Source of the DNA: Paenibacillus piscarius
Lineage (GTDB): Bacteria; Bacillota; Bacilli; Paenibacillales; Paenibacillaceae
Direction of reading: 5' to 3'
DNA length: 64,000 bases
NCBI RefSeq assembly: GCF_022234545.1
Contig: NZ_JAIEUI010000031.1
Location: 1-64,000 of the forward strand
The notes under the pieces were generated by a model that saw nothing but the letters and a program-made list of their open reading frames with translations, searched no databases and had not been told where the DNA came from. The position numbers and the translations under genes were made by a program. Every line of letters starts with the position of its first letter. Within the stretch, counting starts at the first letter, position 1. Of the stretch, positions 43,064-51,771 are shown piece by piece.

Positions 43064-44776
43064 GTGAAATATCGTCTGTCTATCTTTCAGTGGTTGTCAT
43101 TAGTTCTTATGCTGATGCTCCTGATTATTGTGGGTGCGTTCTGGCTGATCTACAGGCTGAACGTCAAGGACATTCAGAACGAGCTGAGAAAAAATAAAAT
43201 GTACGAGGTTGAATTCATGACCTCCCAGCTATCCACGCAGTTTGAACAGGTGCTGACAAATACCATTACTTTGTCACAGGACCAGTCTGTGCGTGGATAT
43301 CCGTATATTCTGAAGTTCGGGGATCAGTATGCCAGATATGATATGAAGCTGACCATTATTGATAAGCTGGCCTTGAACGCAGCCTCCACGTCCTGGAAGA
43401 ATACAGTCATTCTGTATTATGAGGATGAGGAAGAGACGGTATCCTCGGATTCGTCCTTCTCCTTCAGTACGTTCTCGCCTCCGGCACAGAAGCTTAACCG
43501 CTGGGTGCTGCACATGGATAAGGATGGCAAAGGGTATTACTCCAACGTGGTACGCAGCCATATCAGCTCGCTGCTCATTGAAGTGCGCATCTCCCTGGAT
43601 AACCTGGTCAAGATGCTGGAGCAATATGTATCCGGGACGCCGGTTCTGTTCGATGCCACGCAGCAGAAGTTCATTGAGGGCGGGGCCGAGTTCCCCGGTG
43701 AGCTGCTGCAGTCCATGGGGCCTATGATCGGCGGGGACAGAGGCACACTCTCTATGAATACGAATCAGACGGAGTATCTGATTAACTATATGAAGGCGGA
43801 TCTGCTGGATTTGTATTTCATAGACGCATATCCCAAACGCCAGTATATCGAACCGATTAACCGCAACAACCGGCTGTTCCTCTATGCGGTGCTGGTGGTG
43901 CTGGTCGGCATTATGTTCTACACGCTGCTGCTCAGGAGGCAGGTCCAGAAGCCTGTCATTATGCTGCGCAAAGCGATCGACCGGTTCGACCGGGGCGACT
44001 TCTCCAGCCGTGCTGTGGATCTGCAGGTCAATGAGTTCAAGGTACTCGGCAATTCCTTCAACCGGATGGCGGAGAATACCCAGACGCTGATTGAGCAGGT
44101 GCTGCTGGGTGAGTTGGAGGTCAAGGAGGCAAAGCTGAAGCAGTATCAGGCGCAGATTAACCCGCATTTTCTCTATAACTGTCTTAATTTCATCCAGAGC
44201 AAGGCCAGCATTGAGGACTATCAGGCGGTGACCGCGATGACGCTTCATCTGGCCTCGTACTGCCGGTATATTCACAAGATTGAGCAGCTTGATTCCACGC
44301 TGCAGGATGAGATTACATTCGTAGAGCATTACCTGCATATGGTGCATCTCCGCAAAAAGGAAATTACCTTCGAGATCGACGTTACGGCGGAGGCGGGGAA
44401 GTATCGTCTGCCTAGAATGATTTTGCAGCCGCTGGTGGAGAACTGCATCAAGCATGGCATTGAACCCAGCCTGCGGCCCGGCATTATTACGATTACCGCC
44501 AAGGAAGAGGCTTCCTCGCTGCTGATTACAGTGAAGGATAACGGCATCGGCATGACGGAGGAGAGGCTGAATATGGTCCGCCGTCATATTGATGACAATA
44601 TCATCAGCAATGAACGGCTTGGAACCGGGCTGAGGAACGTGAATCAGCGGCTGCGCCTCTACTTCGGCAAGGACTCCGGGTTATCTCTGGAATCCTCACT
44701 GTCCGAAGGAACCTGTTACTGGATACGAATAGCAAAGGAGGCAGACGCGTATGCTGCAAATTCTGCTGGTAGATGA
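43064..44776 (+). CDS. YesM-type sensor histidine kinase (module C)
   Basis: A 570-residue membrane kinase with TM1 at about 8-30, an extracellular sensor of about 235 residues, TM2 at about 268-288 and HAMP (about 290-340). The His_kinase domain contains QINPHFLYNCLNFIQSKA (phospho-acceptor H368), and HATPase_c contains QPLVENCIKHG, VKDNGIGM and GTGLRNVNQRL. The start is GTG 43064, six bases after GGAGGAG. An earlier ATG at 42977 overlaps the binding-protein gene and would bury the N-terminus. It signals to the YesN-type regulator whose gene overlaps its 3' end by 26 bases. Confidence 0.93.
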   Translation: MKYRLSIFQWLSLVLMLMLLIIVGAFWLIYRLNVKDIQNELRKNKMYEVEFMTSQLSTQFEQVLTNTITLSQDQSVRGYPYILKFGDQYARYDMKLTIIDKLALNAASTSWKNTVILYYEDEEETVSSDSSFSFSTFSPPAQKLNRWVLHMDKDGKGYYSNVVRSHISSLLIEVRISLDNLVKMLEQYVSGTPVLFDATQQKFIEGGAEFPGELLQSMGPMIGGDRGTLSMNTNQTEYLINYMKADLLDLYFIDAYPKRQYIEPINRNNRLFLYAVLVVLVGIMFYTLLLRRQVQKPVIMLRKAIDRFDRGDFSSRAVDLQVNEFKVLGNSFNRMAENTQTLIEQVLLGELEVKEAKLKQYQAQINPHFLYNCLNFIQSKASIEDYQAVTAMTLHLASYCRYIHKIEQLDSTLQDEITFVEHYLHMVHLRKKEITFEIDVTAEAGKYRLPRMILQPLVENCIKHGIEPSLRPGIITITAKEEASSLLITVKDNGIGMTEERLNMVRRHIDDNIISNERLGTGLRNVNQRLRLYFGKDSGLSLESSLSEGTCYWIRIAKEADAYAANSAGR

Positions 44777-46358
44777 TGAACAATATGTCGTGGACGATCT
44801 GGAGCTTGCTTTTCCCTGGCAGGAATTCGGCGTCGACAAAGTATACAAGGCTTACTCCGGCCCGCAGGCGCTGCAGCTGATGGAGCAGGTTCCCGTAGAT
44901 ATTATCATTACGGATATTGCCATGCCGGGCATGAGCGGGCTGGAGCTGGTGAAGCAGGTGAGGCGGACCCACCGGAGGATCAAGTGTATCCTGCTTACCG
45001 GCTATGCCGAGTTTGAATACGCGCGGGAGGCGCTTCAGCAGGGGGTTGTCGAGTACCTGGTTAAGCCGCTGGATCACCAGAAGCTGCGCGCTGCCCTGGA
45101 GAGCACGATCAAGTCGATCCAGACCGAGCTGGACCGGACCGCCTCCTATCAGCAGGCGCTGCTGGCCTTCAAGGAGCATCTTCCGGCGCTGAAGGATAAG
45201 CTGCTGGCTGAGCTGATTCAAGGCAAGGCTTATCCGGAGGAACGATTGAAGGAGAAGCTGGCCGGCTATCAATTGAATTTTCACCTGCAAGATCCTGTGT
45301 TCCTGTTCCTGATCCGCCTGGAGGAGCATTTCACCAATTTCGGGCTGGACAGCCAGCTGCTGTTCGAATATGCGGTGACGAACATCGCCTGCGAGCTGTT
45401 GGAAGAGGGGTTCGAGGTGTGGCATTGCCGGGATGCCTATGAGAATCTGGTGTTTCTCGTGAAGAGCAGGGAAGAGGCAGCTGCGGAGCCGGAGCAGTTG
45501 TTGAAACAGCTCGCTCATAAGACCCACCAGCTGCACAGCAGTGTGAACGAATATCTGAATGGCGGGATTTCGGTCATTCTGTCCTATCCCGGCATATTCC
45601 CGCTGGATATCCGCTCCATGTATGACGACTCCCTGTCTGCGCTTAGGCAGCAGGTCGGTAATGACCGGGGCTACTTCATCTCCCTGACGGACAAGCAGAA
45701 AAGCTCGCCGGTCCAGCCGCTGAAGGACCTGTATGCTTCCCCGTCCCTGATGCACCTGCTGGAGACCGGCCAGTGGCAGGGCTACAAGGAGAGGCTGCAG
45801 CAGATGAAGGACTTCAGCAACAGTCTGCCGGCCTATAATGAGGAGTATATCGAGGAGATCCGCAGCATGATCCTGGGCTCTTTTCACTATATTGCCCATA
45901 AGAATCATGCCCTGTTATCGGATCTGGTGGGCCGGGAGCTGCTGGAGAAGACGCTCTTCCGTTCGGTCTCTCAGCTCATCACCTGGGGCGAGGCGATGGT
46001 GGATACCCTGCAGGGCAAGCTCGAACGGGACACCCGCAACAACCGGCTGGACATTATCAAGGACATCCAGAGCTGTATTGCCGCCAATCTGGCGGAGGCC
46101 AGCCAGCAATTCGTTGCAGACACGGTCTCGCTGCACCCTGCGTATGTGTCCCGGCTGTTCAAGCAGGTGACCGGCACCAGCATCAGCGAGTATATCCTGA
46201 ACCTCAAGATGGAGCAGGCAGTCGCGAGTCTGCGGGATTCCGATCTGAAAATCTATGAAATCTCGGAGCAGCTCGGCTACGCCAACAGCCAGTATTTCAT
46301 CAAGGTGTTCAAGGAGCAATTCGGCATGACGCCGCAGGATTATCGTGGGAAGTTGTAG
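44751..46358 (+). CDS. YesN-type response regulator, AraC output (module C)
   Basis: A 535-residue regulator. The receiver (1-120) has D8/D9, phospho-acceptor D55 (IIITDIAMPG) and Lys in EYLVKPLD. A middle region of about 300 residues follows. The AraC double HTH (about 435-535) contains SQQFVADTVSLHPAYVSRLFKQVTGTS and IYEISEQLGYANSQYFIKVFKEQFGMTPQDYR. AAAGGAGG lies before the ATG. It probably activates the module C transporter and the xylanase through the box shared by 34206-34227 and 39201-39222. Confidence 0.94.
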   Translation: MLQILLVDDEQYVVDDLELAFPWQEFGVDKVYKAYSGPQALQLMEQVPVDIIITDIAMPGMSGLELVKQVRRTHRRIKCILLTGYAEFEYAREALQQGVVEYLVKPLDHQKLRAALESTIKSIQTELDRTASYQQALLAFKEHLPALKDKLLAELIQGKAYPEERLKEKLAGYQLNFHLQDPVFLFLIRLEEHFTNFGLDSQLLFEYAVTNIACELLEEGFEVWHCRDAYENLVFLVKSREEAAAEPEQLLKQLAHKTHQLHSSVNEYLNGGISVILSYPGIFPLDIRSMYDDSLSALRQQVGNDRGYFISLTDKQKSSPVQPLKDLYASPSLMHLLETGQWQGYKERLQQMKDFSNSLPAYNEEYIEEIRSMILGSFHYIAHKNHALLSDLVGRELLEKTLFRSVSQLITWGEAMVDTLQGKLERDTRNNRLDIIKDIQSCIAANLAEASQQFVADTVSLHPAYVSRLFKQVTGTSISEYILNLKMEQAVASLRDSDLKIYEISEQLGYANSQYFIKVFKEQFGMTPQDYRGKL

Positions 46359-46387
46359 GGGAGAGTTAATGCTTATCCGCGAACAGC

Positions 46388-46423
46388 AAAGGTTTCGGCT
46401 CATTGGGGCCGGGGCCTTTTTTT
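46388..46423 (+). terminator. Rho-independent terminator of module C
   Basis: AAAGGTTTCGGC pairs with GCCGGGGCCTTT (three G-U pairs), followed by TTTT. Confidence 0.88.
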
Positions 46424-46479
46424 GCTGCTGAGCGGTGGAAATCGGACACAATGGGCCGGGGCGAGGGTGGAGGGCGGAA

Positions 46480-46603
46480 TGTAATCGAAAAACCGATTAC
46501 AGTTGGGCTTGGAGCGGCGCGTGGACGGAATGTAATCGGAAAACCGATTACAGTTGGGCTTGGAGCGGCGTGTGGACGGAATGTAATCGAAAAACCGATT
46601 ACA
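46480..46603. repeat. Family A 51-bp tandem array, three units (A3)
   Basis: Dyads TGTAATCG, AAAAAC (GAAAAC in unit 2), CGATTACA start at 46480, 46531 and 46582, exactly 51 bp apart. Arms are perfectly complementary over eight bases. The spacer is conserved (TTGGGCTTGGAGCGGCG). It lies 57 bp after the module C terminator and before the module D promoter. Confidence 0.92.
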
Positions 46604-46694
46604 TGGGCAGCTGTGGGGAGGGGATGAGAGCCAGATGCTTTTTTCGCCGCAGCCTGCACTATTGGTCCCCTTTTCATTAGCTAAAATTTAAATA

Positions 46695-46733
46695 TGATAA
46701 CCGATTGACATAAATATGTTAACCGGTTATCAT
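46695..46733 (+). promoter_or_regulatory. Module D promoter overlapped by LacI operators
   Basis: TTGACA (46705-46710), a 17-bp spacer and TATCAT (46728-46733) form a good sigma-A promoter. The palindrome TGTTAACCGGTTATCA (46717-46732) covers the spacer and the -10, and a degenerate copy TGATAACCGATTGACA (46695-46710) covers the -35. The same AACCGGTTAACA core occurs upstream of the second LacI gene at 51693-51710. This strongly suggests repression of the transporter by that protein. Confidence 0.75.
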
Positions 46734-46791
46734 AAAGTTGCATTCAGAATGAATGCGCATTCATTCCAACGAAAAGCAAGGGGGAGTTCAC

Positions 46792-48156
46792 TTGAAATTG
46801 AGAAAAGCTGCAAGCTTCGCTATCGCTCTGACGGTGGTCACCGGATTACTCGCAGGCTGCTCCAAAGGGAATTCGGCAAACAATGCTGTCAAGGAAGACA
46901 AGGGGAACGGGGCAACACAGACAGAGCAGGCCTCCAAGGACGTTAAGCTTACCTTCTTCAATACCTCCGCAGAAGTGAATACCGTGTTCGAAGAGCTGTT
47001 CAAGAAGTATCATGAGCTGAATCCGCAGGTAACCATTGAACTGATTCCTACTCCGATCGGGGGCGCGCAGCTGGAGAAGTTCCAATCGCTGCTCGCCTCC
47101 GGCAATCCGGCCACGATGGTCAATCTGGATGCCGGAACGATTCTTCAGTATAAAGATGATTTTCTGAATCTGGAGCCTGAGAAGGCCAAGTATGAAGCTC
47201 TCACCAATCCGGGAGCCATCGACGGCGCGTTACTGGACGGACAATTCCTGGGTATTCCCTGGACTGCCCAAGGGTATGGCCTCCTGTACAACAAGCGTGC
47301 CGTGGAAGAGGGCATCGGCGGGACCTTTGATCCGGCTTCAGTGAAGACCCGCGACGATCTGGAAGCGGTCTTCAAGAAGCTTGAAGCAGCCGGCAAGGCA
47401 CCGGTGATGGTTCACGGGGCAGACTGGTCGCTCGGCGCCCACTACCTGGGGCTCACCTATTCCCTGCAATCGCAGAAGGTGGAGGACAACCGCAAGTTCG
47501 TAGATGAGCTGAAGGACGGGAAGGTGAATCTGGCGGAGAATCCGCAGTTCACCGGCCTGATGGATACGTTCGACCTGCTGAAGCAATACAATGCCCGCAA
47601 GAGTGATCCGCTGGTCTCCGATTATAACCGGGACAGCGCCGATTTCGCCAAGGGCAATGCTGCCTTCTACTTCATGGGTGACTGGAGTTGGGCGGTCATA
47701 GGATCGCTTGAAGGCCGCGATGCCGAGTTCGGTATTCTGCCGCTGCCTATCAGCAACAACCCGGACGATTTCGGCAACACACAAATTGCTTACAGCGAGC
47801 CGAAGCTGTTCGCCATCGACAACTCGAAGTCTTCACCTGAGCAGCAGGAGGCCGCCAAGGCTTTTATCGAATGGATGGTTACCAGTGAAGAAGGACAGAA
47901 GGCCATCATTACCGACATGGGCCTGTCCATGCCGTATAAGGATCTGAAGGCAGAGAGTACGAATATCATGTCCAATGCCGTCAGCGAATACGTGAAGCAA
48001 GGGAAGATCATCAACATCGGTGTCATCAATTATCTGCCGCAGGATTACTGGGCCAAGACGGGTGCTTCGATGCAGAAGTATCTCGTAGGCAACATCGACC
48101 GCCAGGGTCTCGCCCAGGAGGTTCAGGATTACTGGAAATCTTACGCAGGAAAATAG
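46792..48156 (+). CDS. Extracellular sugar-binding lipoprotein, MsmE/MalE type (module D)
   Basis: A 454-residue family 1 solute-binding protein with lipobox LAGC (Cys23). It is shorter than those of modules A-C and E and belongs to the standard CUT1 oligosaccharide type (YHELNPQVTIELIP, PWTAQGYGLLYNKR, FYFMGDWSWAV). The start is TTG 46792, five to six bases after GGGGGAG. The frame open to 46753 lacks a site. Downstream LacI repressors and a sucrose-phosphorylase-type gene suggest a sucrose-like substrate, by context only. Confidence 0.92.
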   Translation: MKLRKAASFAIALTVVTGLLAGCSKGNSANNAVKEDKGNGATQTEQASKDVKLTFFNTSAEVNTVFEELFKKYHELNPQVTIELIPTPIGGAQLEKFQSLLASGNPATMVNLDAGTILQYKDDFLNLEPEKAKYEALTNPGAIDGALLDGQFLGIPWTAQGYGLLYNKRAVEEGIGGTFDPASVKTRDDLEAVFKKLEAAGKAPVMVHGADWSLGAHYLGLTYSLQSQKVEDNRKFVDELKDGKVNLAENPQFTGLMDTFDLLKQYNARKSDPLVSDYNRDSADFAKGNAAFYFMGDWSWAVIGSLEGRDAEFGILPLPISNNPDDFGNTQIAYSEPKLFAIDNSKSSPEQQEAAKAFIEWMVTSEEGQKAIITDMGLSMPYKDLKAESTNIMSNAVSEYVKQGKIINIGVINYLPQDYWAKTGASMQKYLVGNIDRQGLAQEVQDYWKSYAGK

Positions 48157-48243
48157 AGTTTTGAGCTTCATAAGCTTCTGTTGGAACAGGATGGACTGGG
48201 ATTCCCCCCGGCCCGTCCTGTAAGCAGGAAAGGGGGCAGCGCC

Positions 48244-49125
48244 ATGAATAAAAAGTTATCACTGAGGAACGCGGGGACCTTTCTGGTCTTCGGCGGTCCT
48301 TCGATCCTGGCTTTTACCGCCGTTGTGATCATACCGTTCATTGTCGGCTTATATTTGACCTTTACGAACTGGGATGTGCGGACAGGGGACAGCAGCCTGA
48401 TCGGGTTCACGAACTATGTTGAGGTATTCCGGGATAAGGTCTTCTTGAACCAGCTGTGGTTCACGTTGAAATATGTCTTCTTCACCGTGGTGATTGCCAA
48501 CCTCTTCGCCTTCTTCATTGCGCTGGCGCTGTCGCGGGGCGGGAAGGGGGAGCAGTGGCTGCGCACCGGCTTCTTCACCCCCAATCTGGTCGGCGGGATT
48601 GTGCTCGGCTACCTGTGGCAGACCTTATTCTCACAGGTGCTGCCTTACCTGGGCAACAAATACGGCTGGGCGATGTTCCAGACCTCCTGGCTGACGGACA
48701 CAGGGACGGCCTTCTGGGCGCTGATTATTGCGACCGCCTGGCAGCTCGTCGGGTATCTGATGATCATCTACATCGCCGGATTCACCAGCGTTCCGGGAGA
48801 TGTGCTGGAGGCAGCGAGCATCGACGGCGCGGGCCGGGCTTCAGTCATCCGCAAAATTATTCTGCCGCTTACCGTTCCGGCGATTGTCATCTGCATTTTC
48901 ATCTCATTGTCCCGCTCCTTCCTGACGTATGACATCAACCTGGCCTTAACCAAGGGCGGACCGTTCAATTCAACCGAGCTGGCCACCTACCATATCGTGC
49001 AGAAGGCCTTCCTGTCAAATCAATACGGGGTCGGCCAGGCCGAAGCCGTGGTCTTGTTCGCCGTCGTGGCGGTGATTGCGCTGACGCAATCCTATCTGCT
49101 CAAGAAGCTGGAGGTGGAATCCTAA
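48244..49125 (+). CDS. Sugar ABC transporter permease, MsmF/MalF type (module D)
   Basis: A 293-residue CUT1 permease with six membrane segments and an EAA loop EAASIDGAGRA ... IILPLTVP. I use ATG 48244 with AAGGGGGC upstream. The open frame from 48181 has no site. Its stop overlaps the next start by one base (TAATG). It belongs to the short CUT1 subgroup that imports sucrose, raffinose, maltose and similar sugars. Confidence 0.93.
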   Translation: MNKKLSLRNAGTFLVFGGPSILAFTAVVIIPFIVGLYLTFTNWDVRTGDSSLIGFTNYVEVFRDKVFLNQLWFTLKYVFFTVVIANLFAFFIALALSRGGKGEQWLRTGFFTPNLVGGIVLGYLWQTLFSQVLPYLGNKYGWAMFQTSWLTDTGTAFWALIIATAWQLVGYLMIIYIAGFTSVPGDVLEAASIDGAGRASVIRKIILPLTVPAIVICIFISLSRSFLTYDINLALTKGGPFNSTELATYHIVQKAFLSNQYGVGQAEAVVLFAVVAVIALTQSYLLKKLEVES

Positions 49126-49949
49126 TGACGAACCAGCGTATTTTCGCCGGATTCAAGACAGGATTACTGTACATGCTGCTGCTGGCTTTTTTGACACCAT
49201 TCCTGCTGATTATTATGAACTCCTTCAAGACCACCCAGCAATTCTTCGAGAGCCCTTTGTCCTTGCCTACCTCGATTAGCTTCGGCAATTATGCGAGCGC
49301 CTTTAAGAATATGGATTTCCTGCAGGGGTTCATGAATTCCCTGATCATCACGGCAGTGTCTGTGGCGGTTATTATTATTTTCTCGGCGATGACCGGGTAC
49401 CTGTTCGTCCGCTTCAAGTGGAAGGTGAACGGCATTATCTTCTTCCTCATGCTGGCCTCGATGGCGCTTCCGTTCCAGGTGCTCATGATCCCCATGGTAA
49501 TGCTCTACGGGAATATGGGGCTGCTGAATACCAAGCTGACGCTGCTGTTCATGTATCTCGGCTTCGGGGTGCCGTTCGGCGTCTTCACCTTCCACGGCTT
49601 CATCAAAGGAATTCCTTATGAGCTGGAAGAGTCGGCTTTTATTGAGGGAAGCTCTACACTGCGCACGTTCTTCAGCATTGTCCTGCCCTTACTGAAGCCG
49701 GTATTCGTCACGCTGCTGGTGCTGGATGTGCTCTGGATCTGGAATGATTATCTCCTGCCCAGCCTTGTGCTGCTGTCGCCGGACCAGAAGACCCTGCCGC
49801 TGTCCACATACACCTTCTTCTCCTCCTATTCCGTGGATTATGCCCCGCTGATGGCCGGGCTGATCATGACCATTATTCCGGTGCTGATCATCTACCTTTT
49901 CCTGCAAAAGCAAATTATCAAGGGAATCACGGAGGGCGCGCTGAAATAA
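49125..49949 (+). CDS. Sugar ABC transporter permease, MsmG/MalG type (module D)
   Basis: A 274-residue CUT1 permease with six membrane segments. The EAA loop is slightly unusual (ESAFIEGSSTL ... IVLPLLKP, with Glu for the usual Asp), and the C-terminus QIIKGITEGALK is standard. Its start overlaps the stop of its partner. It is the last gene of the module D transporter and is followed by a ~130-bp hairpin element. Confidence 0.92.
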   Translation: MTNQRIFAGFKTGLLYMLLLAFLTPFLLIIMNSFKTTQQFFESPLSLPTSISFGNYASAFKNMDFLQGFMNSLIITAVSVAVIIIFSAMTGYLFVRFKWKVNGIIFFLMLASMALPFQVLMIPMVMLYGNMGLLNTKLTLLFMYLGFGVPFGVFTFHGFIKGIPYELEESAFIEGSSTLRTFFSIVLPLLKPVFVTLLVLDVLWIWNDYLLPSLVLLSPDQKTLPLSTYTFFSSYSVDYAPLMAGLIMTIIPVLIIYLFLQKQIIKGITEGALK

Positions 49950-49973
49950 GGGGAGCGGAGAAGCGGGAAAGGA

Positions 49974-50108
49974 GCGGAGGGGAAATTTGGAACTGTAGGA
50001 GCGGTAGCGTCCGCCTTTGTCAACGGATTTCATCCGCCAGAGCGGAATAATTCAAGAAATCTGGTGACAACAGCGGCCGGAAGTCCAAATGTTCACCGGA
50101 GCGACGAT
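49974..50108. repeat. ~130-bp hairpin element, copy 1
   Basis: It shares GGAACTGTAGGAGCGGTAGC plus GTCCGCCTTTGT and CAACAGCGGCCG with the 57147 copy almost without change. The hairpin arms are 50019-50031 (GTCAACGGATTTC) and 50056-50068 (GAAATCTGGTGAC), enclosing an inner stem CCGC/GCGG, with outer pairing of CCGC to GCGG. A separate small hairpin GAGCG/CGCTC follows near 50099-50115. It lies after the module D permease gene and before a lacI gene. Confidence 0.75.
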
Positions 50109-50176
50109 TACGCTCATATAGCTGAAATTCAGGCAGAATTCCTCTATAATTGGAACTAAAAAGCAAGGTGGTTCCT

Positions 50177-51166
50177 ATGGCGAATCTGAAGGATGTCGCG
50201 AAGCAGGCGGGGCTGTCGGTCAATACCGTCTCCCGGGTGCTTAACAATAGAGGGTACATCAGTGAGAAGACCAAAGAGAAGGTCTACCGGGTCATGAAGG
50301 AAATGAATTATCAGCCGAATGAGATGGCCCGGGCCTTATTCCGCAAGAAGTCCAATATGATCGGGCTGATTATCCCGACGATTTCCCATCCGTTTTTTGC
50401 AGAGTTAACCAGTTATCTTGAGTATTATGCAGACCTGAAGGGCTACAAGCTCCTGCTGTGCAATTCCAACCGCGATGTGCAGAAGGAAGTGGAATACATC
50501 GGGATGCTCCAGAAAAATCAGGCCGATGCCATCATCATGGGCAGTGCCGTGCTGGATGTGCAGCATTATCTGCATCTGGATCTGCCGGTTGTCTCCTTCG
50601 ACCGGATCATTGCGGACGATATTCCGGTGGTCACCTCGGATAATCTGGAGGGCGGGCGGCTTGCTGCCCGGCTGTTAATCTCCAAGGGCTGTCAGCATCC
50701 TGTCCATATCTACCGGGGAATTGACGGGCCCCAGCACCACTTCATGCTGGCCAGTCTGAGAAGGCAGGGCTATGAAGAGGAGCTGAAGCAAGCCGGGCTT
50801 GCGCCGCTGACGCTGCAGCTTGAAGTGCAGGACGGCAGCTATACCGGTGGCGATACCGCGATTGCCGCATACCTTCAGGAGCACCCTGAAATCGACGGCG
50901 TGTTCGCCAGCAGTGACGTGATCGCCGCCGAGGTTATTCATGCCTGCAACCTGCTGGATAAGCCCATCCCTTCGGCGATGCGGATCGTGGGCTATGATGA
51001 TGTGCAGGTCGCTTCACTAATCTCACCGCGGTTAAGCACCATCCGGCAGCCGGTTCGCGAGATGAGCGAAGCCATTATCGAGCAGGTTATTCAGCAAATT
51101 GAAGGCCAGACGGTGCCGAAGGTGAATACTTTTCCGGTAACGGTGGTTGAACGCGGTACGACCTGA
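50177..51166 (+). CDS. LacI-family transcriptional regulator 1 (module D)
   Basis: A 329-residue LacI/GalR repressor. The HTH is NLKDVAKQAGLSVNTVSRVLNN, the hinge NEMARALFRKKSNMIGLIIPTISHPFF, and the effector domain ends IVGYDDVQVASLISPRLSTIRQP. ATG 50177 is preceded by AAGGTGG. TATAAT at 50145-50150 may be its -10. It is clearly paralogous to the regulator at 51772 (same hinge pattern, similar length), so the two arose by duplication. No operator distinct from that of the paralogue is visible near it. Confidence 0.93.
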   Translation: MANLKDVAKQAGLSVNTVSRVLNNRGYISEKTKEKVYRVMKEMNYQPNEMARALFRKKSNMIGLIIPTISHPFFAELTSYLEYYADLKGYKLLLCNSNRDVQKEVEYIGMLQKNQADAIIMGSAVLDVQHYLHLDLPVVSFDRIIADDIPVVTSDNLEGGRLAARLLISKGCQHPVHIYRGIDGPQHHFMLASLRRQGYEEELKQAGLAPLTLQLEVQDGSYTGGDTAIAAYLQEHPEIDGVFASSDVIAAEVIHACNLLDKPIPSAMRIVGYDDVQVASLISPRLSTIRQPVREMSEAIIEQVIQQIEGQTVPKVNTFPVTVVERGTT

Positions 51167-51175
51167 CCCTGGCGG

Positions 51176-51193
51176 CTGGCAGATTTCTGCCAG
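51176..51193 (+). terminator. Hairpin after LacI 1
   Basis: CTGGCAG and CTGCCAG around ATTT, ten bases after the stop. The T-rich tail is weak (AGTTTGCTCT). Confidence 0.4.
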
Positions 51194-51251
51194 AGTTTGC
51201 TCTAAATAGAGTATCAGATTAAAAATAGTGGAACGGGCATGATGAGACAAA

Positions 51252-51273
51252 TGTATGCGAAAAACCGAACACA
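51252..51273. repeat. Solitary family A-like dyad
   Basis: TGTATGCG, AAAAAC, CGAACACA. The loop and the inner CG pairs match family A, but the outer arms pair only in part. It is a single copy, 59 bp after the hairpin that follows LacI 1. Confidence 0.45.
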
Positions 51274-51410
51274 AATAGTAGGTGGTTTCGTCTTACTGAT
51301 TCAATCCATACACTAAACCTGATGTTGCTCCCATTACAGTATCAGAGTTAGTATTGTGAATTTTCCCGCAGCAGTTCTTCGGGTGCTGTAGGCGCTGGAG
51401 CGATTGCAAC

Positions 51411-51589
51411 TGTATTTTATACAATAGAATGCTGTAAAAAAGCCTTCAAAATAGAATCTATTGTATTCCGTACAATTGAAAGTTGAAAAAAGGCCGATTT
51501 TCTCCCAAAACATGATAATCCACTGTATGAAATACAATAGAATCTCATTTTACGGTCAGCTATGCGTTTTCTATTGCAGGAAATACAAT
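51411..51589. repeat. Family B repeat, two 51-bp pairs (B2)
   Basis: Dyads TGTATTTTATACA (51411), TTGTATTCCGTACAA (TGTAT at 51462), TGTATGAAATACA (51524) and TTGCAGGAAATACAA (51574) are spaced 51, 62 and 51 bp. The first three are followed by ATAGAA- or TTGAAA-like bases. The layout matches 18018-18197. The region has stop codons in all frames and a low G+C content compared with flanking genes. It lies between the two lacI genes. No coding gene is seen in 51167-51771. Confidence 0.65.
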
Positions 51590-51692
51590 CACTTACTTGA
51601 ATTTAAGAGTAGAATTCACCAACGGGTAGCAGAATCAGCCTAATCTTAGCTCGAAGTCCATTCTTAAAGTTTCAGAGCTGCTGCTGCCCTAT

Positions 51693-51710
51693 TATATCAA
51701 CCGGTTAACA
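51693..51710. promoter_or_regulatory. LacI operator upstream of LacI 2
   Basis: ATATCAACCGGTTAACAT shares the AACCGGTTAACA core with the reverse complement of the module D operator at 46717-46732. It lies about 62 bp upstream of the lacI start at 51772, consistent with autoregulation. Confidence 0.6.
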
Positions 51711-51771
51711 TAGAGCCCCGTCCCTGCCCACGATGCAGAGGCGGCAGGCCGACCCGGGACTGGAGGTACGG

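Noticed and set aside
43274..45908. Two long minus-strand open frames antisense to the module C kinase and regulator
   Set aside because: Shadow frames of strongly conserved two-component genes. Compositions are atypical for proteins.
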